A stretch of 64,000 nt of DNA from Psychrobacillus sp044762655 (GTDB lineage: Bacteria; Bacillota; Bacilli; Bacillales_A; Planococcaceae): the NCBI RefSeq assembly GCF_044762655.1, contig NZ_JBIWER010000006.1, forward strand, positions 62,001 to 126,000, in the 5' to 3' direction. Of this stretch, positions 24,618-33,707 are shown piece by piece; the stretch's first letter is position 1; each line of letters opens with the position of its first letter. A model generated the notes under the pieces. That model did not search any database. It was not told the origin of the DNA and saw only the letters and a program-made list of their open reading frames with translations. Both the position numbers and the translations under genes were made by a program.

Positions 24618-26738
24618 TTAATCTTTTTCTTTCTCTTTTTTCTTTTCTTTCTTCTCTTTCTTCTCTTTCTTCTCTTTATCTTTTTCCTTCTCTTTACCTT
24701 TCTTCTCTTTATCTTTTTCCTTCTCTTTATCTTTCTTCTCTTTATCTTTCTTCCCTTTTTCCTTTTCTTTCTTTTCCTCTTCCTTTTTCATCTGTTGTTC
24801 CGCTTTCTCCCTCTGTTCTTTTAGTTGTTTGCCTAGTAATGATAAGTCAAATTCTTTTTGGGAAAATTCCGTTATAGACTCAGAGAAAATTTCTTTAAAA
24901 ATCTTTGGGGCAGTAGATCCACTAGTTCCCAACAAATAATGATTTTCATCCGTTTTATCGTATCCCATCCAAACTGCCCCAACAATTTGTGGAGTATATC
25001 CAACAAACCAATGATCCTTTGCTCCTCCTACAGTAGCAAAAGGTAGCTCTGTTGTACCCGTTTTACCAGCTACTTCCCATCCCTCTACTTGGGCATTCAT
25101 TCCTGAGCCTTCTTCAACAACACCTTTGAGCATATAGGTAATATTCTGGGCGACTAAAGGATTCGTGACGCTTGTAGCATTATTATGCCATTTAGCAATG
25201 ATCTCGCCATCTGCGTCTTCAATTCTTTGGATAGAGTGTGCTTCTACCATTACGCCATCATTAGAGAATGAGGAGAATGCTTGAGCCATTAATAAAGGAG
25301 ATACCCCTTCATTCATACCACCAAGTGCTAAACCTAAATTATGATCCTTTTTCTTTAGTTTAATACCGAAACGCTCCACTGCATTTACCCCGTACTTCAA
25401 GCCCATTCTCTGCAATAACCATACCGCCGGAACGTTATATGAGTTTACCAAAGCATCGTATATCGTAACTTCTCCACGGAATTGTTTGTCATAGTTCATT
25501 GGTTGATATCCGTTAATATTAATAGGTGAATCTTGTAACATATCATCCATTTCGTACCCTTGCTCCAAAGCAGGAGTATATACTGCTAATGGTTTCATTG
25601 TAGAAGCGGGTTGTCGTTTTAGTTGGGTAGCTCGATTAAATCCTCTAAAGGTATGTTCTCCTCTTCCTCCAACAAGTGCGTTGATTCCGCCGGTTGAAGG
25701 ATTGATGAAGATTGCTCCACTTTGTACTAACTGATCAGTTTGACCTTCCGGAAACATCTTTTCATCCTTATATACCTGTTCAACCGAATTTTGTATTGTA
25801 GGATTTAATTCAGTATAAATATGAAGTCCACCCGCAAGAACCTCATTTTCTGTGAGACCATATTTATTTATAGCTTCCTCAATAATATGGTCTACATAAT
25901 ATGGATATTTACCTTTATAATCATCAAATTTTTCGCCATCTAATACTATAGACTGTTCTTTTGCCTTTTCCGCATCATTTTGACTAATGTAGCCTTCCTT
26001 TACCATTAATGATAGAACAAGATTTCTCCGTTCAACTGATTTATTCATATCTTTAAATGGTGACAATTTAGAAGGTGCTTTAATCAACCCAGCAAGCATA
26101 GCTGACTCACCTAGCGTTAATTCACTAACATCCTTGCCAAAGTACGTCTGTGAAGCACGTTGTATGCCCCAGGCTCCTTCACCGAAATAGATCTGGTTTA
26201 AGTACCGTTCCATAATTTCATCTTTGGGGTATGTTTGTTCAATTTTTTTCGTTAAAATAAGTTCTTTAAATTTTCTCGTATATGTACGTTCTTGTGTTAA
26301 AAAGACATTTTTAGCCAACTGCTGTGTGATTGTGCTTCCTCCTGCCACAATTTCTCCACTCACCATATTTTGAGAAAATGCTCGAACAATTGCTATATAG
26401 TTAATTCCCTTGTGCTTGTAGAACCTCTGATCTTCTGTTGCAATTACAGCATGAATAAGATTTTCTGGAACATGTTCTATACTAACTCCTTCAATATTCG
26501 AAGTTTCAATCTTACTAGCTACCTCTCCATTTTGGTCATAAATAATAGTTGGCTGTGGAGTAGGCTCTTCTAGTTTACTGACATCACTTGACCAAATGAA
26601 AATATTTAATAGAAGCAAACTACATAAAAACAATATTGAACCCGCTGCTAAAATCTTCACTTTTATTTTTTTACCTTTAAACTTACTCCTTATCCGCTCA
26701 TTTAATTTTTGTTGCTGTCTTCTTTCCATTCTTCTCAC
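24618..26738 (-). CDS. Class A penicillin-binding protein (PBP1a/PbpF type) with Lys/Glu tail
   Basis: Bifunctional peptidoglycan synthase anchored by one N-terminal membrane segment (about 30-52). The glycosyltransferase GT51 domain shows ATEDQRFYKHKGI with the catalytic Glu, GGSTITQQLAKN, and KFKELILTKKIE. The transpeptidase domain shows the active-site Ser in ASTMK, the SYN motif and KTGTT. The last ~75 residues are almost only Lys, Glu and Asp (KKEEEKKEKEK repeats) and would lie outside the cell. Size (about 706 aa) matches B. subtilis PbpF-type proteins with the tail replacing their Fn3-like end. I chose GTG 26738, 8 nt after GGTGG; GTG 26750 and ATG 26729 are alternatives. Confidence 0.9.
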   Translation of the reverse strand: MRRMERRQQQKLNERIRSKFKGKKIKVKILAAGSILFLCSLLLLNIFIWSSDVSKLEEPTPQPTIIYDQNGEVASKIETSNIEGVSIEHVPENLIHAVIATEDQRFYKHKGINYIAIVRAFSQNMVSGEIVAGGSTITQQLAKNVFLTQERTYTRKFKELILTKKIEQTYPKDEIMERYLNQIYFGEGAWGIQRASQTYFGKDVSELTLGESAMLAGLIKAPSKLSPFKDMNKSVERRNLVLSLMVKEGYISQNDAEKAKEQSIVLDGEKFDDYKGKYPYYVDHIIEEAINKYGLTENEVLAGGLHIYTELNPTIQNSVEQVYKDEKMFPEGQTDQLVQSGAIFINPSTGGINALVGGRGEHTFRGFNRATQLKRQPASTMKPLAVYTPALEQGYEMDDMLQDSPININGYQPMNYDKQFRGEVTIYDALVNSYNVPAVWLLQRMGLKYGVNAVERFGIKLKKKDHNLGLALGGMNEGVSPLLMAQAFSSFSNDGVMVEAHSIQRIEDADGEIIAKWHNNATSVTNPLVAQNITYMLKGVVEEGSGMNAQVEGWEVAGKTGTTELPFATVGGAKDHWFVGYTPQIVGAVWMGYDKTDENHYLLGTSGSTAPKIFKEIFSESITEFSQKEFDLSLLGKQLKEQREKAEQQMKKEEEKKEKEKGKKDKEKKDKEKEKDKEKKGKEKEKDKEKKEKKEKKEKKKEKEKD

Positions 26739-26995
26739 TTTTTGTTCCACCTTCTAGTCCGACGATTTAGCTTCTGCATAAAGATTATTGTTAGATATGA
26801 AATATACATAGTCAATAGGGATTTTGTAATATACTACTTTGTCCTCCCTCAGGTAAACCATTGCATTCATAACCTACCATTTTATGATTTTACGGAAAAC
26901 AATAGAATTGAAGCTAATCAAACAGTTGAGCCATGCTTATAATGATTAGCACTTTATCTTTACCAAAACAGAACTATCCCTTTGTTAAAAGAAAT

Positions 26996-27090
26996 GAAAA
27001 AAGAAGCTTCCCAAAAGTTTTCACAACTAATGAGAAGCCTCTATTATAATCCTTTATTTTAGATATTTACTTTTACCTTAGATACAAAAG
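26996..27090 (-). repeat. Terminator-hairpin repeat, copy B (after nupQ)
   Basis: Minus-strand stem GAGGCTTCTCATTAGTT (27041-27025) with AACTTTTGGGAAGCTTC (27019-27003), then TTTTTTC. It is diverged from copies A and C outside the hairpin, but the 50 bp preceding the stem remain recognisably related. Confidence 0.65.
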
Positions 27091-27113
27091 TAAAGGTCCC
27101 ATTGGTTCAACTA

Positions 27114-27151
27114 ACCATCAGTGGGGATGAAGAACCCCCCCACATGATGGT
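27114..27151 (-). terminator. Hairpin directly after nupQ
   Basis: ACCATCAGTGGGG paired with CCCCACATGATGGT (one small mismatch region), 14 bp beyond the stop. There is no U-run, so the downstream repeat hairpin may be the real terminator. Confidence 0.5.
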
Positions 27152-27164
27152 AGTTTTACTTTAT

Positions 27165-28124
27165 CTATCTCTTTCCTTTGTCATAAATTTCACCTAATGC
27201 TCTCGGAGCGCGATTTGATTTAGAGAAAAAGACTAATAACAATAACGTTAATACATACGGTAAAATCATGAATAAATCGGTGAAGCTACTTGGCAATGCC
27301 AATTCCTGAGCAATAAACGTTCCCCCCGATTTTGCAAAACCAAAGATAAGACAAGCTGCTAAAGTAGGGAGAATCCTCCAGTTACCAAAGATTAATGCAG
27401 CAATAGCCAAGAATCCATATCCCATATAAATATTGGAAGAAAAGTTAGCTGAAATGGAATAGGCAAAGCACATACCAGCTAAACCTGATAAAAGACCTGA
27501 TATTAGAACCGCAGAAAATCGTATTTTCGATACATTTACACCTGCTGCATCAACCGAATGAGGATTTTCCCCACTCGCTCTTAAGCGCATACCGAATCTT
27601 GTTTTATATAAAAGATACCAAGCAAAAATGGCAATCACAACGATAATCACTTCGAACGGATACACATTCGTAAAGACCGCACCAATCACTGGTATATTGG
27701 CTAAACCTTCAATCGTAAACCGCTCCGATACACCTAATCGAAACTTGTCCGAAGCCGCTCCAAATACAAGTGCATTTATTTGTGTTGTTAAGAAAGTCGT
27801 TAGTGCTAACGCCAAAATATTAATCACAACACCGCTGATTACTTGATTTGCCTTAAATTTAATACTTAATACAGCATGAATAACGGAAAAACCCATCCCG
27901 CCAATCATCGCAAACAGAAACGACACGTAAAATAGATTTTGAACATCTATTCCAGAAGCGTTTGCGATTAACACAGCTGACAGGGCTCCGATGAATGCAC
28001 CGAAACCTTGAAAGCCTTCAAGTGCTAAATTGGTGATACCACTTTTTTCACTATATATACCACCTATTGCCATGATAAAAAGAGGCAGAGCAAAGGATAA
28101 TCCATCAATAATAATCGTATCCAT
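27165..28124 (-). CDS. nupQ: Nucleoside ABC transporter permease (NupQ/YufQ-like)
   Basis: Second permease of a BmpA/NupN-type nucleoside importer, BPD_transp_2 family, 319 aa with about eight to ten membrane helices. It opens with GLSFALPLFIMAIGGIYSEKSGITNLALEG, the family hallmark, and has the ATPase-contact loop GMRLRASGENPHSVDAAG. It follows nupP with no gap (ATG next to the stop codon) and is the last gene of nupN-O-P-Q. Substrate class, nucleosides, is inferred from homology to B. subtilis NupNOPQ and from the guanine riboswitch ahead of the operon. Confidence 0.88.
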   Translation of the reverse strand: MDTIIIDGLSFALPLFIMAIGGIYSEKSGITNLALEGFQGFGAFIGALSAVLIANASGIDVQNLFYVSFLFAMIGGMGFSVIHAVLSIKFKANQVISGVVINILALALTTFLTTQINALVFGAASDKFRLGVSERFTIEGLANIPVIGAVFTNVYPFEVIIVVIAIFAWYLLYKTRFGMRLRASGENPHSVDAAGVNVSKIRFSAVLISGLLSGLAGMCFAYSISANFSSNIYMGYGFLAIAALIFGNWRILPTLAACLIFGFAKSGGTFIAQELALPSSFTDLFMILPYVLTLLLLVFFSKSNRAPRALGEIYDKGKR

Positions 28125-29276
28125 TTATGATTCACTGTCCTTTCGATCCACTTCTTTTTCCTTCAAGCGGCTGACTTTATGCTTCACATACGCACCACAT
28201 GCACTAAACAATAGGATTAACCCGATGATCACAGAAGCAATTTCTTGCCTGATCCCAGCCTGCGAACTCATATACGTGCTTCCCTGGTCAATAATTGATA
28301 CTAAGAAAGATGAAAAAATAATCCCGATTGGATGAGAGTTTCCTAATAGTGCCACCGCAATGGAGTCAAAACCGATACTTGATAATACTTTGGGTTGTAT
28401 GGAAGAGAAATAACCTAAATAATACGTTACACCTGCAAGACCAGCCAAACCTCCTGAAATAATCATGGCTAAGACTGTATTTCTTCCGACATTTATTCCT
28501 GTATATTTTGCTGCATTTCGATTGGAACCAACAGCTTTAATTTCAAAACCAACCACTGTTTTGTCCATAAGAAACTTGATTAAAATGGCGATAATGATAG
28601 CCAAAATAAAGCCCAATGGAATATCCATTTTCAAGTTTGCTATCTCAACATTTACTAACGTCAACCTTGCTTCTTCTGAAATATATTTGGATTGCCTTGA
28701 AACAGGATCAACATAATACATTTGAATAAAGAAGCTTATGACATATTGGGCAATATAATTTAACATAATAGTAGATACTACTTCATGTATGTTGAATCTA
28801 TATTTTAACCATCCTACTAATCCACCCATTAAGCCTCCAGCAACAATTCCAACCAACAAAACAAGTGGCTTTGCAATGATGGCATCTAACCCACTATAAC
28901 CTACAATTACCGTCGCTAAAAAACCAGAGAAGAGCATTTGACCGGAAACACCGATATTAAATAGGCCAGCTCTAAGAGCAACAGCCACTGCCAAGCTGGC
29001 AAACACAAGTGGCGTCATGGCGTTTAGCAAACTCAAAAAATCAGTCAGTATACTCTTGTAGCCAGCATAAGAAGACTTTGGCAAGATCCCTGCCCCTTGG
29101 AACAAGTTGTAAAACGCTTGTAACGGATTTTTGCCCAGTAAAAGTATCACTATTGCCGCAGCAATAAAACTTATTAGTATAGAAGCTACCGGGATTGTAA
29201 TCGGTTGCCATTTCTCATTCCGTATTGGCCAAAACAGACGATAACTTAAGCTTTTTTTCTTTTTATCCTTACTCAT
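28125..29276 (-). CDS. nupP: Nucleoside ABC transporter permease (NupP/YufP-like)
   Basis: First permease, 383 aa, with a long charged cytoplasmic N-terminus and about ten membrane helices. Signature stretches are LRAGLFNIGVSGQMLFSGF, IMLNYIAQYV, the coupling loop KAVGSNRNAAKYTGI and FDSIAVALLGNSHPIG. The C-terminus is basic and charged. The ATG follows GGGGGCTAAGC and overlaps the end of the ATPase gene by 8 bp, so translation is coupled. Confidence 0.88.
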   Translation of the reverse strand: MSKDKKKKSLSYRLFWPIRNEKWQPITIPVASILISFIAAAIVILLLGKNPLQAFYNLFQGAGILPKSSYAGYKSILTDFLSLLNAMTPLVFASLAVAVALRAGLFNIGVSGQMLFSGFLATVIVGYSGLDAIIAKPLVLLVGIVAGGLMGGLVGWLKYRFNIHEVVSTIMLNYIAQYVISFFIQMYYVDPVSRQSKYISEEARLTLVNVEIANLKMDIPLGFILAIIIAILIKFLMDKTVVGFEIKAVGSNRNAAKYTGINVGRNTVLAMIISGGLAGLAGVTYYLGYFSSIQPKVLSSIGFDSIAVALLGNSHPIGIIFSSFLVSIIDQGSTYMSSQAGIRQEIASVIIGLILLFSACGAYVKHKVSRLKEKEVDRKDSES

Positions 29277-30801
29277 GCTTAGCCCCCATCATATATTCAC
29301 CCACTTCATTGGTCGTTAATGATTCACTGCTTGCAACTTTTTGAAGTTGGCCATTATATATAACACCTATCGTATCCGCTACATTCATAATCTCTTCTAA
29401 CTCCAACGAAACCAGTAATATCGCTTTTCCTTGATCACGTTGTTGAATCATCATGTTATGAATATTTTCAATCGCACCAATATCTACTCCTCGTGTTGGT
29501 TGAACGAAAATCATAAGCGGGGATTGTAATTCGATCTCACGGGCAATAATTGCTTTTTGCTGGTTACCACCACTCATCGAACGAACTTGCGTCTTAATAC
29601 CTTGTCCACTTCGAATATCAAATTGATCAATTAGCTTGCTGCCAAATTCCTCAAATACCTCTTTATTTAAGATTCCTTTACTAGAAAAGGGCTCCTTATA
29701 GTACTGCTTTAATGCCAAATTGGTTGATAAATCGAAATCCAAAAATAGCCCATAGCTTTGTCGATCTTCAGGTATATAAGAAATTCCAGTTTCTGTTCTG
29801 TTTCTAATACTTTCATTTGTAATGTCCTTACCTTCGAGGAATATCTTACCTCCGCTGACCTTTGTCAATCCGGCAATGGCATCCGCTATATCAACTTGAC
29901 CATTATCTGCAACACCAGCAATCGCAAATATTTCACCACTGCGGATCGTAAAGGAAACGTCCTTAACTACTTCAAATCCATCTTCATTTTTCACAGTTAG
30001 ATGTTCTACCTTCAATACTTCTTCTTTAAACTGAGCAGGTACTTTTTCAGATTCAAAACTTACCTCTCTACCCACCATTAATTGAGCCATAAGGTTGACC
30101 GATGTTGTCTTTACATCCAACACATCCACTAATTTACCTTTGTTCAATACTGCACATCGATCGGCCACTTTCTTAATTTCTTCTAGCTTATGGGTGATTA
30201 AAATGATGGTTTTTCCACTGTTTCGCAGACCTTCGATAATACCAAGTAAGAAATCGATTTCTTGTGGAGTTAGGACGGCAGTTGGTTCATCAAAAATAAG
30301 GATTTCTGCTTCACGATAAAGCACCTTTAAAATTTCCACACGTTGCTGCATGGAAACCGTAAGATCGGCAATTTTTTTTGTAGGATCCACTTCCAAGCCA
30401 AAGTCTTTGGATAGTTCTTCAATTTTACGATTGGCATTTCGAATATCTACGTATGGAAAGAGTCCTGCAAACCTTTTAATTGGCTCAATTCCTAAAGTAA
30501 TATTCTCTGTAATCGTATAATCTTCGACTAACTTAAAATGCTGATGGACCATTCCGATGTTAAGGTTTGCTGCATGGTTCGGCGAACTGATTTGAACCTT
30601 CTCTCCCCGAATATAAATTTCTCCTTCATCGGGTTCGTACATCCCACTCAGCATACTCATCAATGTGGATTTGCCAGCACCATTTTCACCAAGCAAGGCA
30701 AAAATTTCTCCTTTTTTAATGCCAATGGATACGTCATCATTCGCTACTATTCCAGGGAAACTTTTGGTTATATGTTTCATTTCTACGATATAATTAGACA
30801 T
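29269..30801 (-). CDS. nupO: Nucleoside ABC transporter ATP-binding protein (NupO/YufO-like)
   Basis: Tandem ATPase, 510 aa. Domain 1: Walker A GENGAGKST, Q-loop HQHFKLVEDYT, signature LTVSMQQRVE and Walker B ILIFDEPTAVLTPQE. Domain 2: degenerate Walker A GVADNGQ, signature MSGGNQQK and the FVQPTRGVDIGA region, in which the Walker B Asp is replaced (MIFVQPTRG), a known trait of this subfamily. I chose ATG 30801, preceded by GGAAGGAG; the frame is open 17 codons further, but without a start signal. Located between the lipoprotein gene and the permeases. Confidence 0.9.
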   Translation of the reverse strand: MSNYIVEMKHITKSFPGIVANDDVSIGIKKGEIFALLGENGAGKSTLMSMLSGMYEPDEGEIYIRGEKVQISSPNHAANLNIGMVHQHFKLVEDYTITENITLGIEPIKRFAGLFPYVDIRNANRKIEELSKDFGLEVDPTKKIADLTVSMQQRVEILKVLYREAEILIFDEPTAVLTPQEIDFLLGIIEGLRNSGKTIILITHKLEEIKKVADRCAVLNKGKLVDVLDVKTTSVNLMAQLMVGREVSFESEKVPAQFKEEVLKVEHLTVKNEDGFEVVKDVSFTIRSGEIFAIAGVADNGQVDIADAIAGLTKVSGGKIFLEGKDITNESIRNRTETGISYIPEDRQSYGLFLDFDLSTNLALKQYYKEPFSSKGILNKEVFEEFGSKLIDQFDIRSGQGIKTQVRSMSGGNQQKAIIAREIELQSPLMIFVQPTRGVDIGAIENIHNMMIQQRDQGKAILLVSLELEEIMNVADTIGVIYNGQLQKVASSESLTTNEVGEYMMGAKHE

Positions 30802-30916
30802 CGTTGGTTCTCCTTCCTCACCATAATAGGAAAAATAATAGAAGCTCACCATTCCCTAATTATTCAAATATTAGGGATATGATAAACTTCTACTGTAATA
30901 GTGTTTCTAATTAACC

Positions 30917-32068
30917 TTATAAACCTGGAAACTGTTCAGGAGAATGTTCATTAAAATTAGATGCAGGTACGATTGTGCCAGCTTTAACTAACTCGTAAGC
31001 CTCATTCAATTTACTTAGCGTATCCTCTGATAATTGATGATGGCCTTCTTCTTTTATAAAGCCAGTTGAATCTGTATCCGCATAAAGAACTACATTTCCG
31101 CCTTTGAATGTTCCATCTTCAACAGAATTCAATGCCTTTTCAATGTTCATAGCCATGAATTTTACAGCAGACGTTAAAACAATATTTTCAGAACCATTTA
31201 CACCGTCATCATATTGGTCAACATCCACACCAATTACTTTTACGTCGTCTTTAGCTTCCTTCACTGCTGTGAATACACCATTACCAGTACCACCTGCAGC
31301 AACAAAGATAAGATCTACACCTTGTTTGATCAATGAATTTCCGATTACTTTACCAGTTGCTTCATCTGCAAAGGATCCTGCATAGTTACCACCAACATCA
31401 GCCCCCGTTACATCAGTCCCTGCATAGCCTGATAGTTCAACAAGTTCCACATTTTTTTCAAAAACTTTATTAGCATAGTTTACGCCTGATTCAAAGCCAA
31501 ATTGATAATTGACATTGGAAGGATAAGCGATACCATTTACAACCGCTACTTTGTTTGTCTTTGTTTCTAGTGCTGCAGCCATTCCTGCAAAGAAACCACT
31601 CTCTTGTTCAGCAAAATTCATCGCATAGATGTTTTCGAAATCAGTTTGGCCATCTACAGGAGCTGGCTCAGAGTCATTCAAAATAAAGATTTTATCTGGA
31701 TTTTCTACAGCAATGCTAGAAATCCCAGCAAATTGGAACCCAGGTGTTACAATAACATCATAATCTGCCACAATATCAGCAACAGCTTGTACAGCCGCAG
31801 CAGGATCACCAGTTTCTTCTTTAACAGACTTTACTGTTGCTGTTGGATTATTTTCAATAAAGCTCAAAATACCGTTATAGTTATCTTCATTAAAGTTACC
31901 ATCATCAACGCCAGAAGGACTTGTTACAATGGCAATTTTTAATCCTTCTTCTCCTGTACCAGACTTAGCTTCAGTTTCTTTAGCTGAGTCACTTCCACAT
32001 GCTGCCATTACAGTAGTCATTAAAGCTATGATTAAGACCATTACTATTTTCTTAGTGCTTTTTTTCAT
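30917..32068 (-). CDS. nupN: BMP-family nucleoside-binding lipoprotein (NupN-like)
   Basis: Surface lipoprotein that binds nucleosides for the transporter. Signal with Cys24 in a VMAAC lipobox, then the Bmp fold: KIAIVTSPSGVDDGNFNE, VTPGFQFAGIS, AEQESGFFAGMAAAL, VNGIAYPSN, and GVDVDQYDDG, the purine-nucleoside family pattern. Length 383 aa. Start: ATG after ATAGGAGG. It is the first gene after the purine riboswitch and should be turned off by guanine or hypoxanthine. The larger gap (about 115 bp) to nupO suggests higher expression of the binding protein. Confidence 0.9.
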   Translation of the reverse strand: MKKSTKKIVMVLIIALMTTVMAACGSDSAKETEAKSGTGEEGLKIAIVTSPSGVDDGNFNEDNYNGILSFIENNPTATVKSVKEETGDPAAAVQAVADIVADYDVIVTPGFQFAGISSIAVENPDKIFILNDSEPAPVDGQTDFENIYAMNFAEQESGFFAGMAAALETKTNKVAVVNGIAYPSNVNYQFGFESGVNYANKVFEKNVELVELSGYAGTDVTGADVGGNYAGSFADEATGKVIGNSLIKQGVDLIFVAAGGTGNGVFTAVKEAKDDVKVIGVDVDQYDDGVNGSENIVLTSAVKFMAMNIEKALNSVEDGTFKGGNVVLYADTDSTGFIKEEGHHQLSEDTLSKLNEAYELVKAGTIVPASNFNEHSPEQFPGL

Positions 32069-32106
32069 TAAAATTTCCTCCTATGTTCATCATGTTGTAT
32101 TGTTTG

Positions 32107-32142
32107 TAAAAAAATAAAAAGCACCGAGTTTGCACCGGTGCT
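32107..32142 (-). terminator. Riboswitch terminator ahead of nupN
   Basis: Minus-strand AGCACCG (32142-32136) pairs with CGGTGCT (32126-32120), followed by TTTTATTTTTTT. The flanking GTCAAGC (32146-32140) is complementary to GCTTGAC (32210-32216) in the 3' side of the aptamer, so terminator and antiterminator should be exclusive. Confidence 0.8.
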
Positions 32143-32203
32143 TGACTTCAGGAAGGTAGATAATGGAGAAAATAATAGATTTATCCCATGTTTATGTACG
32201 CAA

Positions 32204-32272
32204 CCTCGTAGTCAAGCTATTTACGGTAGCTTGGTAGAAACTTTCGGGCCAGATCCCCAATATTATACGAGA
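32204..32272 (-). ncRNA. Purine riboswitch aptamer, guanine class
   Basis: Read on the minus strand it has P1 CTCGTA/TACGAG, the TATAAT J1/2 segment, a P2 stem, the invariant GTTTCTACC J2/3 core, a P3 stem closed by CCGTAAA, and GACTACGAG at J3/1. The base that selects ligand is C (GACTA), which indicates guanine/hypoxanthine instead of adenine (GATTA). Together with the downstream terminator it should switch off the nucleoside transporter operon when guanine is plentiful. Confidence 0.9.
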
Positions 32273-32298
32273 AATAATATTTAATTTTTACAAAACTC

Positions 32299-32327
32299 AT
32301 ACTAACATCAGAAATTTTAACTGTCAA
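32299..32327 (-). promoter_or_regulatory. Promoter of the nup operon
   Basis: Perfect TTGACA (32327-32322) and TAGTAT (32304-32299), 17-bp spacing, about 20 nt upstream of the aptamer. Just upstream, AAACAAATGTTTGTT and AACAAACAATTGTTT form A/T-rich inverted repeats that may bind a regulator. Confidence 0.75.
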
Positions 32328-32489
32328 TAAAAAAACAAACATTTGTTTAAATAAAAAACAATTGTTTGTTAATTGAATGATTATTTAAAGTAAAAAAAAT
32401 ATTATGAATAAATCGAGGAATTACCTTCCTTAAATTGACCGGTCGCTTTTTGCAAAGGTTGGTGTAGCACTTGATTAGGGATAAACTTT

Positions 32490-32639
32490 GTCATTCAAAT
32501 GATCAAATCACAAAGAATGTCTATCTCCACTTTACAAGCAGAAATAAAAAGAAGCTCCTCAAAAGTTCGCACAACTAATGAGAAGCCTCGATAATAATCC
32601 TCTATGTTAGCATTTCGCTTTCGCCTTACATACAAACCC
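32490..32639 (-). repeat. Terminator-hairpin repeat, copy C (after the SDR gene)
   Basis: Minus-strand stem GAGGCTTCTCATTAGTT (32589-32573) pairing with AACTTTTGAGGAGCTTC (32567-32551), then TTTTTATTT. Flanks on both sides match copy A. It starts 20 bp beyond the stop of the SDR gene, consistent with a working terminator. Confidence 0.7.
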
Positions 32640-32658
32640 ATACATATCAGGAGGTTAC

Positions 32659-33417
32659 TTATATCGACGTACCACCATCAATGACAATATTACTTCCATT
32701 CATAAATGCTGCTTCGTCACAGCTTGCAAACAATATACTATGGGCAATTTCCTCTGGTTTTGCGAGACGATTCATGGGCTGTCTTGCGAAATACATCGAT
32801 TTCAATGCTTCTGGATCTGAAGAAGCTTCAATACGATTATGTACGCCATCCGTATAGGTTGTTCCCGGGCTGACGCAATTAACACGGATATTGGCATCCA
32901 TTAATTCCAGCGCCATTGATTTCGTAAGAGCTAAGACAGCCCCTTTTGATGCACTATAAATGCTACGGTCTTGATGTCCTTTTATAGAAGCAACAGAACC
33001 AACATGAACGATGACTCCGCCACCTTGCTCTCTCATTTGTTTTGCGACATATTGAGATGTAAGGTAAGTCCCTTTAATATTAACGGCCAATGTACGATCG
33101 ATATCCTCTTCCGTTGTATTCTCAATGGTCCCAGCAGCAACTACAGCAGCATTGTTAACTAAAATATCAATCCGTCCGTATGCCTGTAACGTCTTATTCA
33201 CCATGTTTTCCACATCGGACTTTTTCGATATATCACCCTGTATAAAGATGGCTTCTCCGCCTTTTTCTTTGATTAACTCGGCTGTTTGTTTACCACGTTC
33301 TTTCCCTATTGCATTTACAACCACTTTCGCACCATTTGCTGCATATTGAAGTGCGGTTTCGCGACCTATCCCAGCACCTGCACCAGTAATTAACACCACT
33401 TTATTCGTAAAATCCAT
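32659..33417 (-). CDS. SDR-family oxidoreductase
   Basis: Classical SDR, 252 aa. Cofactor motif GAGAGIGR (about residues 12-19), NNAAV as the NNAG variant, catalytic Ser in VGSVASIKG, Tyr/Lys in YSASKGAV, and the C-terminal IDGGTSI. The residue pattern after beta-2 (NAIGKERG) suggests NADP(H). I chose ATG 33417, 8 nt after GGGGG; an upstream ATG at 33432 lacks a ribosome binding site. Substrate unknown. It is followed by repeat copy C as terminator. Confidence 0.85.
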   Translation of the reverse strand: MDFTNKVVLITGAGAGIGRETALQYAANGAKVVVNAIGKERGKQTAELIKEKGGEAIFIQGDISKKSDVENMVNKTLQAYGRIDILVNNAAVVAAGTIENTTEEDIDRTLAVNIKGTYLTSQYVAKQMREQGGGVIVHVGSVASIKGHQDRSIYSASKGAVLALTKSMALELMDANIRVNCVSPGTTYTDGVHNRIEASSDPEALKSMYFARQPMNRLAKPEEIAHSILFASCDEAAFMNGSNIVIDGGTSI

Positions 33418-33495
33418 GTCTAATTCCCCCATTAAAATACGTCTTGTCCTTCACCAATCTTAAATGTTTTTCCTTTTAATGTTGGTTAATCAGTT

Positions 33496-33654
33496 TCAAA
33501 AACATTCAAATAGTCTTAATGCTTCTTTCCAATGAGTCGCAACTTCAACCGGATTAGAATCTTGGAAAACAGCTTCTTTCACAGCTATATCGCCTGCTGA
33601 GTGTTCGGTAATTGCTCCATCTTCAAGTAAAGACGATGCTTGTTCCGTATCCAC
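33496..33654 (-). CDS. Small ORF or gene remnant, 52 aa
   Basis: A GTG at 33654 lies 5 nt after GGAG and opens a 52-codon frame rich in Asp, Glu and Ala (DTEQASSLLEDGA...ATHWKEALRLFECF) that ends at TGA. The codon before GTG is TAA, so it cannot extend upstream. The composition looks like real coding sequence, perhaps the tail of a lost enzyme upstream of the SDR gene. I do not recognise it. Confidence 0.35.
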   Translation of the reverse strand: MDTEQASSLLEDGAITEHSAGDIAVKEAVFQDSNPVEVATHWKEALRLFECF

Positions 33655-33707
33655 TTATACTCCATAAATTGACATTATATATTGACAGGGTTCTCATGAC
33701 TACCAAT

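Larger units (their letters stand above)
26739..27164. other. Intergenic region between nupQ end and the PBP gene
   Basis: Contains the hairpin repeat copy B (26996-27090) and a second hairpin at 27114-27151 next to the nupQ stop. The part nearest the PBP start is AT-rich promoter-like DNA without a clear -10/-35 pair. No gene seen. Confidence 0.45.
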
